NCBI GenBank assembly: GCA_944367045.1
Contig: CALVWI010000001.1
Coordinates: forward strand, 62,001 to 126,000
Reading direction: 5' to 3'
Length of the DNA stretch: 64,000 nt
Source: an uncultured Clostridia bacterium
GTDB taxonomy: Bacteria > Bacillota > Clostridia > Christensenellales > Borkfalkiaceae
Positions 28,681-35,497 of the stretch are shown here, piece by piece. Numbering within the stretch: position 1 is the stretch's first letter; each line of letters opens with the position of its first letter. The notes beneath the pieces are model-generated. The model was not told the DNA's origin. It made no database searches and was given only the letters and a program-made list of their open reading frames with translations. Both the position numbers and the translations under genes were made by a program.

Positions 28681-29502
28681 ATGAGGATCGTCTACGACCA
28701 CTGGACGTATATTTTCAAAAACCTGTGGTTCATTCTGCCCTTTGCGGTCATTCCCGCGCTCTTTCTTTCCCTCTCGATGGACTTTTCTGCCATCGAGGCC
28801 TTTTGGCGCGGCCTGTTTACGGGGGATTTCGTCACCGACTGGTTCGAGATCTTCTCCGCCTTCAGCCTCTTCGGCTTCGGCACCGCGCTCGACATCGTGT
28901 ATGCCGTCTGCGGCGTCGTGTGCGTGCTCGTGTTTATGTCCCTGACGCTCGCGTTCGTCGAAAAGCACATGCGCATCGGCAAGCGGTCGCTCTCGGGCAT
29001 CCTCTCGCAGTTCCGCGGCGTGTTCGCGCCCGTCACGGGCATGATGCTCGTCGTCCTCGTCCTCTATGAGGCATGGGCGCTCGTGCTCTCCGCCATGCTC
29101 TATTCCATTCTGTCCGTCGCGTCGACGGCGGCGGTCATCGCCTTGTCGCTCGTCGTCATTGTGGTCTTTTTTGCGGCACTTTTATATCTCATCTCGCTCA
29201 TCTATCTCTGCCTTCCGTGCATGCAGATGACGGGCCTCGGCCCCCTTCAGTCACTGCTCTATTCCTACCGCCTGATGGTGGGGGTGCGCGGGAGACTCCT
29301 TCTGTCCCTTCTGATGTCCTTCCTGCCCGCCGCGCTCATCGTGTGGGGGGCGTCCTTCCTGCCCGAGGCCGCATCCGTCATCATCGGCCTCGTGCTCTTC
29401 ACCTTCCTCTTCATGAGCTACTGCGTTCGCATGGAGACCTTCTACTTCGCGACGGACAAGCTCGACAGAGAGGACCTTCTCATGAGTTACAGGGAGCTTT
29501 AA
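28681..29502 (+). CDS. Polytopic membrane protein of unknown function
   Basis: 273 aa. About six hydrophobic segments: near residues 14-30, 75-100, 115-135, 140-180 (a long pair), 205-225 and 228-250. The protein starts with an amphipathic MRIVYDHWTYIFKN and ends in a charged tail. No motif of a known transporter or enzyme is seen. A strong SD (AAAAGGAGG) precedes the ATG. One base separates it from the next membrane protein of similar layout, so the two are probably made together and may form a complex. Confidence 0.7.
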   Translation: MRIVYDHWTYIFKNLWFILPFAVIPALFLSLSMDFSAIEAFWRGLFTGDFVTDWFEIFSAFSLFGFGTALDIVYAVCGVVCVLVFMSLTLAFVEKHMRIGKRSLSGILSQFRGVFAPVTGMMLVVLVLYEAWALVLSAMLYSILSVASTAAVIALSLVVIVVFFAALLYLISLIYLCLPCMQMTGLGPLQSLLYSYRLMVGVRGRLLLSLLMSFLPAALIVWGASFLPEAASVIIGLVLFTFLFMSYCVRMETFYFATDKLDREDLLMSYREL

Positions 29503-29503
29503 C

Positions 29504-30478
29504 ATGGCTATCAAACGCGCGCTTCGGCTTCTCACCGACAACTTCACGAACACCTTCAAGCTGCTCTTATACCGCCTTGTGATGGGGGCGCTCTTCGTGG
29601 GGCTCTCCTACTTCATTCTCGATCTCGGCCTTCGCAGCCTTCTCGAGGGGCCGGAGATGCAGAACGTCATCACGATGGTGGGCGACTTCTTCGAGGCGCT
29701 CTTCTCGGGACGCACGGGGTATCTCGAGGCCTTCCGCGAGAACTTCACCGAGGCCTTAAAACAGCTCCTCACCGCCTTTACGGCAGACTTGAGCTCTATC
29801 ATCGGCTCGTTCGCGGGCGTCGTGGTGCTCTATCTCGTGTTCCGCTTTTTGAACGGCATGGCGACGTTCGCCATGATGAGCATCTCCTTCGACAGGATGT
29901 CCGCCTTCGGCAAGACGAGCTTCTCCGCCGCCTACTTCGAAAACCTGGGCCGCGCGGTGCGCTATCACCTGCTGTACGTGCCCATCTCCTTCGTGTATGA
30001 CGTCCTGTCGCTCGCGCTGTGCTGGTTCCTGTTCTTCTATACCCCCTCGCTCATGGGGGAAACGAGCGTCCTCACCGTCTTCGTGGGGCTCTCGCTCACC
30101 GTCGCCGCCTATATCATCCTGCAGTCGCTCAAGATGACCTTCATCTCCTCGTGGATGCCCTATGCCGTCGAGCACAAGAAGGTCATTGCGGGACTTAAAG
30201 ACAGCTTCACGCTGAAGGGCAAGTTCGTGCGGCGCTTCGTGAGCTTTCTTTTGGCCATCTATCTCATGGTCGTCATCAACGTCGTGTGCGCGTTCTGCAC
30301 GCTGGGGAGCCTGCTCCTCATCTCGCTGCCTGCAAGCAGCTTATATCTTCTCTGGCTGCAGCTCGTCCTCTATTACCACGAGAACGGAAGAAAGTACTAT
30401 CTCCACGCCCGCAAGGTGGTGGGGGATGCCGAGGACATGCCCGTCGAGAGCGAGATCGACCTCGACCTTGAGAGCTGA
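29504..30478 (+). CDS. Polytopic membrane protein of unknown function
   Basis: 324 aa. Hydrophobic segments near residues 20-45, 95-125, 155-180, 185-210 and 240-290. Between the first two lies a soluble loop of about 50 residues, and the C-terminus is acidic. It starts one base after the preceding stop; its SD (AGGGAGC) lies within the end of that gene, so translation is coupled. The plan (an N-terminal segment, paired central segments, a charged tail) resembles the upstream protein, and they may be distant paralogues. Function not recognised. Confidence 0.7.
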   Translation: MAIKRALRLLTDNFTNTFKLLLYRLVMGALFVGLSYFILDLGLRSLLEGPEMQNVITMVGDFFEALFSGRTGYLEAFRENFTEALKQLLTAFTADLSSIIGSFAGVVVLYLVFRFLNGMATFAMMSISFDRMSAFGKTSFSAAYFENLGRAVRYHLLYVPISFVYDVLSLALCWFLFFYTPSLMGETSVLTVFVGLSLTVAAYIILQSLKMTFISSWMPYAVEHKKVIAGLKDSFTLKGKFVRRFVSFLLAIYLMVVINVVCAFCTLGSLLLISLPASSLYLLWLQLVLYYHENGRKYYLHARKVVGDAEDMPVESEIDLDLES

Positions 30479-30526
30479 TTTGAGAAACAACGGCGCGGGC
30501 ATCCCGTGCCGAGAAGGAGTAGTGAT

Positions 30527-32245
30527 ATGAATTATCGGGAAAATTATCAGAAATGGCTGAACGACGCCCGCCTTTCCGAGGCGGACAGGCAGGAGCTTCT
30601 CTCCATCAAGGATGACGAGAAGGCCATCGAGTACCGCTTCGGCGGCGAGCTCGAGTTCGGCACGGCAGGCATGCGCGGCATCATCGGCTGCGGCATGAAC
30701 ATGATGAACGTCTACACCGTCATGCGCGCGACGCAGGGGCTTTCCATGTATATCAAGACGCTCTCTCAAGAGGACCAGGCGCGCGGCGTCGTCATCTCCT
30801 ACGACACCCGCCGCAACAGCCGTCTGTTCGCCGAGAAGGCGGCCTCCGTGCTCGCGAAGAACGGCATCAAGGCGTACCTCTTCGACGACGTGCACCCCGT
30901 GCCCATGCTCTCGTATGCGGTGCGTTACTTAAAGACCATCGCGGGCATCATGATCACGGCGTCGCACAACCCCAAGGAATACAACGGCTATAAGGTCTAC
31001 GGCGAGGACGGCGCGCAGATGTCCCCCGAGGCAACGGCCATCGTCGTCAAGTACATCGAGGAAATCAAGGACTACCTCTCCGTCACGGGGGGCGACAAGA
31101 GCCCGCTCATCGTCTCCGTGCCCAAGGCAGTGGACGACACCTACATTCAGGAGCTCACCAAGCTCACCCTCTCCAAGGAGGCCGTCGAGAAGTGCGGAAA
31201 GGACTTGAAGCTCGTCTATACGCCCGTCCACGGCAGCGGCTATGTGCCCGTCATGCGCATTTTGAAGACGCTGGGCATCAACGTCACCGTCGTCGAGGAG
31301 CAGACCGTCAAGGATACCGAGTTCTCCACCGTCAAGGTGCCCAACCCCGAGTTTAAGGAGACGCTCTCCATGGGCATCGACCTTGCGAATAAGATCAACG
31401 CGGACGTCGTGTTCGGCACCGACCCCGACTCCGACCGCCTCGGCGTCGCCGTCAAGAACGACAAGGGCGAGTTCATCGCGCTCTCGGGCAACCAGGTGGG
31501 TATCCTGCTTCTCGACTACATCCTCACCCGCCTCAAGGAGGAGAACGCGCTGCCCAAGAACGCGGCCGTCGTCAAGTCCTTCGTCTCGACGGGCATGGCA
31601 AAGGCCATCTGCGACGACTTCGGCGTTGCGATGTTCGAGACGCCCGTCGGCTTCAAGTTCATCGGCGAGAAGATCAAGCAGTGGGAGCAGGACGGTTCGC
31701 ACACCTTCGTGTTCGGCTTCGAGGAGTCGTGCGGGTACCTCCGCGGCACCCACGCGCGCGACAAGGACGCCGTCGTCGCCTCCATGCTCTGCGCCGAGAT
31801 GGTCTGCTACTACACCTACATCGGCAAGACGGTCTGGGGCAGGCTGCAGGAAATTTACGCAAAGTACGGCTTCGTGCTCGATAAGAACATCTCCATTCAG
31901 TACTCCGGCCTCAACGCCATGAAGGAGATGAACGCCGTCGTCGACGCGCTCAAGACCGAGAAGGTGGAGCGCTTCGGCACCCTCGACGTGGAGGCGGTGC
32001 GCGACTATTCCGCATCCGTCCGCCGCGACAAGGAGGGCAACGAGTCGCACATCGACATTCCCAAGTGCAACTGCGTCTACTACGAGCTCAAGGGCGGCTC
32101 CTTCATCTGCGTGCGCCCTTCGGGCACCGAGCCCAAGCTCAAGATCTACTACTCCATCCGCGCCAAGGACGAGGCCGCGGCCGAGGCAGAGCTTGAAAAG
32201 TGCAAGGCTTCCGTGCAGGAGCTTTTAGACAGCGTCAAGAAGTAA
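30527..32245 (+). CDS. pgm: Phosphoglucomutase/phosphomannomutase
   Basis: 572 aa alpha-D-phosphohexomutase (PgcA size class). Sugar-specific start RFGGELEFGTAGMRG; phospho-serine in TASHNPKEYNGYKVY; Mg loop GTDPDSDRLG; substrate loop GFEESCGYLRG; C-terminal phosphate-binding RPSGTEPKLKIYY. It interconverts glucose 1- and 6-phosphate for glycogen and envelope glycan synthesis. Start at 30527 behind GAAGGAG. It is followed by a cluster of terminators. Confidence 0.95.
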   Translation: MNYRENYQKWLNDARLSEADRQELLSIKDDEKAIEYRFGGELEFGTAGMRGIIGCGMNMMNVYTVMRATQGLSMYIKTLSQEDQARGVVISYDTRRNSRLFAEKAASVLAKNGIKAYLFDDVHPVPMLSYAVRYLKTIAGIMITASHNPKEYNGYKVYGEDGAQMSPEATAIVVKYIEEIKDYLSVTGGDKSPLIVSVPKAVDDTYIQELTKLTLSKEAVEKCGKDLKLVYTPVHGSGYVPVMRILKTLGINVTVVEEQTVKDTEFSTVKVPNPEFKETLSMGIDLANKINADVVFGTDPDSDRLGVAVKNDKGEFIALSGNQVGILLLDYILTRLKEENALPKNAAVVKSFVSTGMAKAICDDFGVAMFETPVGFKFIGEKIKQWEQDGSHTFVFGFEESCGYLRGTHARDKDAVVASMLCAEMVCYYTYIGKTVWGRLQEIYAKYGFVLDKNISIQYSGLNAMKEMNAVVDALKTEKVERFGTLDVEAVRDYSASVRRDKEGNESHIDIPKCNCVYYELKGGSFICVRPSGTEPKLKIYYSIRAKDEAAAEAELEKCKASVQELLDSVKK

Positions 32246-32262
32246 TTGAACGTGACATCGGG

Positions 32263-32300
32263 CGCCGCCCGCGGCAAATTTGCCGCGGGCGGCGCTTTTC
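32263..32300 (+). terminator. Intrinsic terminator of pgm
   Basis: GCGCCGCCCGCGGC / GCCGCGGGCGGCGC (14 bp) around AAATTT, followed by TTTTCTT. Confidence 0.85.
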
Positions 32301-32379
32301 TTCCCCAAAAGTTCTTCGATACTTTTTGGGAGCCCTGTTTTTTTCTTCCCCAAAAGTTCTTCGATACTTTTTGGGAGCC
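32296..32379 (+). repeat. Tandem 39-base hairpin repeat
   Basis: An exact 39-base unit occurs at 32296-32334 and 32341-32379 (45-base period). Each unit contains TCCCCAAAAGT / ACTTTTTGGGA (10 of 11 paired) around TCTTCGAT and is followed by a T run, so each copy can act as a terminator. Confidence 0.85.
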
Positions 32380-32429
32380 TTTTTTTTGGGGGCTCTGCCG
32401 CGCAAAATCGCACGGTGGGCACCCAATTT

Positions 32430-32461
32430 ATTTTAGACAAAGCTAAAATGTTCTTCTTTTT
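32430..32461 (+). terminator. AT-rich hairpin with U tract
   Basis: ATTTTAG / CTAAAAT with an ACAAAG loop, followed by GTTCTTCTTTTTC. The last of a series of terminators before the next promoter. Confidence 0.55.
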
Positions 32462-32462
32462 C

Positions 32463-32491
32463 TTGACAAATTTGCGCAATTTGGATATCAT
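32463..32491 (+). promoter_or_regulatory. Promoter of the ArsR-like regulator
   Basis: TTGACA (32463-32468), 17-bp spacer, TATCAT (32486-32491). A TATAAT at 32496-32501 could be an alternative -10. The leader includes GGGGCG/CGCCCC and AAAAAGGGG before the ATG. Confidence 0.8.
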
Positions 32492-32554
32492 TTGATATAA
32501 TAAACGTATGCAGCGGGGCGGCGGGAACGCCCCTCGGGAAAAAGGGGATCGCAC

Positions 32555-33466
32555 ATGATCTATCTCAAGGACTTCAAGCAGGGGAAACTCTTATATGAGG
32601 CGCTCGATTCGGACATCCGCCTCGGCATCTTGGACGAGCTCTTGCAGAAGGGCGAGCTCAACCTCGCCCACTTTGCGAAAGTTTTCGGCGTCTCCAACGG
32701 CGCCATCACCGCGCACGTCAAAAAACTCTACGAGGCCGGCCTCATCGAGATCACGACCTCCTCGGGCAAGCGCGGCACGCAAAAAATTTGCCGCCTCGCC
32801 GCCGACAAGATCGTCATCGACTTCGTCAACAACGTGCAGGCGGAGGGCAGGGTGGAGAGCGCCCACATCGACATCGGCCACTACGTCAGCTACGACATTC
32901 ACCCGACCTGCGGCATCGCGACGCCCGAGAAGATGATCGGCCGCTTCGACGACCCGACCTGCTTCTCCTATCCCGAGCGTATCAAGGCGGGCATCCTGTG
33001 GTTCGCGTGGGGGCACGTCGAGTACCTCATCCCCAACTACCTCACGCCCGAGAGCGAACTTCTGGAGCTGCAATTTTCCATGGAGCTTGCGAGCGAGGCC
33101 CCGGGCTACGCCGCCTACTACCCGAGCGACATCCACTTCGCCGTCAACGGGCACGAGCTCGGCTACTTCAAGAGCCGCGGCGAGTACAACGACCGCACGG
33201 GCAACTGCAACCCCGCGTGGTGGTGGGGCAACCTCGGCCAGTACGGCAAGAAGGTGCTCGTCGTCGTCAACCGCCACGGGAGCTACATCTGCGGGTTCAA
33301 GGTGTCCGATACGACCCTGCAGGACCTCGCCTTGAAGGCGGGCGATCAGATCCGCTTCCGCATCTTCGTTCCCGAGGACGCCGTCCACCGCGGGGGAGCC
33401 ACCCTCTTCGGCCGCGGCTTCGGGGACTATGATGAGGGGATAGTTTGCAACTTTGTTACTAAGTAG
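32555..33466 (+). CDS. ArsR-like winged-helix regulator with sensor-like C-terminal domain
   Basis: 303 aa. The N-terminus (about 15-80) is a winged helix: DIRLGILDELLQKGELNLAHFAKVFGVSNGAITAHVKKLYEAGLIEI. The C-terminal 200 residues (HYVSYDIHPTCGIATPEKMIG...HRGGATLFGRGFGDYDE) are rich in aromatics and His and look like a beta-sandwich ligand-binding domain, much larger than in ordinary ArsR proteins. AAAGGGG precedes the ATG. It stands directly before the glycerol-1-phosphate dehydrogenase and isomerase-like genes and probably controls them; a sugar or polyol ligand is inference. Confidence 0.7.
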   Translation: MIYLKDFKQGKLLYEALDSDIRLGILDELLQKGELNLAHFAKVFGVSNGAITAHVKKLYEAGLIEITTSSGKRGTQKICRLAADKIVIDFVNNVQAEGRVESAHIDIGHYVSYDIHPTCGIATPEKMIGRFDDPTCFSYPERIKAGILWFAWGHVEYLIPNYLTPESELLELQFSMELASEAPGYAAYYPSDIHFAVNGHELGYFKSRGEYNDRTGNCNPAWWWGNLGQYGKKVLVVVNRHGSYICGFKVSDTTLQDLALKAGDQIRFRIFVPEDAVHRGGATLFGRGFGDYDEGIVCNFVTK

Positions 33467-33574
33467 TTCCGAGCAAAAATCTGCGGCGCAATACTTTGTC
33501 GGGCTTGCATCTCTTTGCTCTCACTTCGGGGGCCCCGGCTTTTCGTTAAATGATATTCCTTAACAGGTGAATAT

Positions 33575-34699
33575 ATGGACATTTCGGCATTATCTCAGCG
33601 GTTTCACATCAATGCGGAGCGCGTGCAGGACGGCAAATTCCCCGTCTTCTGCGATCGCGTCAAGGGGAAGCGCGTCTTGCTCGTCTCGGACGAGGTCACG
33701 AAGCGCTTCGCCCTTCCTCTCCTTACTTCTTTGCAGGAGTGCGGCGTCAATGCCTCGCTCTTCACCCTTCCCGAGGAGGAGCCCGTCGCGGACGAGGCGA
33801 CCGTCGCCCGCGTCATGGAGGCGGGAAAGGACTATGACTATCTCCTCGCCGTCGGTTCGGGCACGCTCAACGATCTGTGCAAGCGCTCGGGCTTTCTCCT
33901 TCACAAGGAGAGCGGCGTGTATGCGACCGCTCCTTCGATGGACGGCTACACCTCGGGCGTCACGCCCCTCATCGAGAAGGGGTTCAAGATCACGCGCGAC
34001 GCGCAGACGGCCTCCGACGTTTTGATGGATTTCTCCGTGCTCAAAGCGGCGCCCAGCATCATGATCGGCGCGGGCGTGGGGGACATTCTCGCCAAGTACT
34101 GCTGCCTCACCGACTGGCGCATTTCGCGCGACCTCAAGGGTGAAAAGTACAACGAGGAGGCGGCGTCGCTCATGTATAACGCCGTGCGCGCCTGTGACGA
34201 GAGCCTTCCCGCCCTCTTTACGGGCAAGGATGAGGGCGTCGAAAAGCTCATGGAGGCGCTCCTCATCTCGGGCTATGCGATGGTCATTGCAGGGAGTTCC
34301 CGCCCCGCCTCGGGCGCGGAGCACCACATGAGCCACTTCCTCGAGATGGACTTTTTGAAGCGCGGCAAGCGCATTCCGCTCCATGGCATCAAGGTGGGGC
34401 TGGGTACCGCCGTCTCGCTCTATCTCTATCATACGTTGGAAAGACGCCGCGATTTCAAGGGCAAGGAAATTGTCTTGAAAGAGGCCGAGGGGCTGCCCGA
34501 GAGCGAGTTCGTCCTCTCGACGCTCAAAAGGCTCGGCTGCCCCACGCGGTTCTCCGAGCTCGACGTCTCGCCCGAGACGGTGCGCACCATGTTCTTTGAA
34601 GCCTACAAGATCCGCGACCGCTTCACCATCCTCACCCTCTACAACGAGGAAGGGCTGATGAAGGACACTGCGGACGAGCTCATGGAGAAGTTCTACTGA
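33575..34699 (+). CDS. araM: sn-Glycerol-1-phosphate dehydrogenase (AraM/EgsA type)
   Basis: 374 aa iron-alcohol-dehydrogenase-fold enzyme. Blocks GSGTLNDLCKR (nucleotide site), TAPSMDGYTSGV, MIGAGVGDILAKY, RPASGAEHHMSHFLEM (metal ligand His) and LHGIKVGLGT match G1P dehydrogenases. They reduce dihydroxyacetone phosphate to sn-glycerol 1-phosphate, the archaeal-type stereoisomer, which in Bacillus feeds heptaprenylglyceryl phosphate via PcrB. No pcrB is in the window. AGGTGA SD. Its stop overlaps the next start (TGATG). Confidence 0.88.
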   Translation: MDISALSQRFHINAERVQDGKFPVFCDRVKGKRVLLVSDEVTKRFALPLLTSLQECGVNASLFTLPEEEPVADEATVARVMEAGKDYDYLLAVGSGTLNDLCKRSGFLLHKESGVYATAPSMDGYTSGVTPLIEKGFKITRDAQTASDVLMDFSVLKAAPSIMIGAGVGDILAKYCCLTDWRISRDLKGEKYNEEAASLMYNAVRACDESLPALFTGKDEGVEKLMEALLISGYAMVIAGSSRPASGAEHHMSHFLEMDFLKRGKRIPLHGIKVGLGTAVSLYLYHTLERRRDFKGKEIVLKEAEGLPESEFVLSTLKRLGCPTRFSELDVSPETVRTMFFEAYKIRDRFTILTLYNEEGLMKDTADELMEKFY

Positions 34700-35487
34700 T
34701 GCAGGCGGGCATCTCGACGGCGACGCTCTTCCTGCGCCGCAACAACGAGGACGCGCTCGCCCTCTTCAGGGAGTGGGGCGTGCCCGTCGCGGAAGTCTTT
34801 TTGACGTCCTTCTCGGAGTACGACCCCGCCTTCGCGCAGCTGTGCGCCGAGCGCAAGGGGGAGGTGAAGGTGCATTCCGTGCACGTCCTCAACACGCAAT
34901 TCGAGCCGCAGCTCTACGCCGCCCACCCGCGCGTCTTGGCGGACGCATTCGGTCTCCTTCGCCGCACGATGGAGAGCGCCCGCGTCTTGGGAGCGGGGCA
35001 CTACACCTTTCACGGCGTCGCGAGGCTCAAGCGCACCTTCCGCGAAAATCTGCCCAAATCGGGCGAGCAGACGAAGGGCATCGCCGAGGTGTGCGAAAGC
35101 TACGGCGTGCAGCTGTGCTACGAGAACGTCGAGTGGGCGCTCTACAACCGCCCGGGCGTGTTTTCCGTTCTCAAAGAGCATTGCCCTTCGCTCGGCGGCG
35201 TGCTCGATTTGAAACAGGCGCGCATCACGGGGTTCGACTATTTCGATTACTTAAAGGAGATGGGCGAAAGTCTCACGCACGTCCATGTGAGCGACATCAC
35301 GGCGGAGGGCAAGATGTGCCTTCCGGGGAAGGGCGTCTTCGACTTCCCGCTGCTCCTTCGAAGGCTCCGCGACGTCGGCTTTTCGGGCCCGCTCCTCATC
35401 GAGAACTATTCGGGCGACTACGGGGACGAGGACGAACTTCGCGCCTCCTTCGAGTGGCTTGCAGGCCTTACGGAACACAGCAAATAG
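34699..35487 (+). CDS. Sugar phosphate isomerase/epimerase-like TIM barrel
   Basis: 262 aa, xylose-isomerase-like (AP endonuclease 2) fold. Visible strand-end motifs: VHSVHVLN, HYTFHG, LCYENVEW, GGVLDLKQAR, THVHVSD and LLIENYSG, with conserved His, Glu and Asp as expected for a divalent metal site. Substrate is unknown. It overlaps the araM-type gene by one base (TGATG), so both should be made together; a joint role in polyol or sugar phosphate metabolism is inference. An ABC transporter gene follows after 10 bases. Confidence 0.75.
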   Translation: MQAGISTATLFLRRNNEDALALFREWGVPVAEVFLTSFSEYDPAFAQLCAERKGEVKVHSVHVLNTQFEPQLYAAHPRVLADAFGLLRRTMESARVLGAGHYTFHGVARLKRTFRENLPKSGEQTKGIAEVCESYGVQLCYENVEWALYNRPGVFSVLKEHCPSLGGVLDLKQARITGFDYFDYLKEMGESLTHVHVSDITAEGKMCLPGKGVFDFPLLLRRLRDVGFSGPLLIENYSGDYGDEDELRASFEWLAGLTEHSK

Positions 35488-35497
35488 GGGGAAATTT

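Larger units (their letters stand above)
32246..32554 (+). other. 309-base intergenic region packed with terminators
   Basis: After pgm this gene-free stretch holds a long GC hairpin, two copies of a 39-base hairpin repeat, a third AT-rich hairpin with U tract, and the promoter of the ArsR-like regulator. The open frames across it are translations of the repeats, not genes. Confidence 0.8.

Noticed and set aside
32246..32446. Short repeated-looking peptides across the terminator region
   Set aside because: They are translations of the duplicated hairpin in several frames, without SD.
33467..33574. Separate promoter for the glycerol-1-phosphate dehydrogenase
   Set aside because: Only weak matches near TTAAAT/GATATT were seen with no matching -35; the gene may be read from the regulator promoter.
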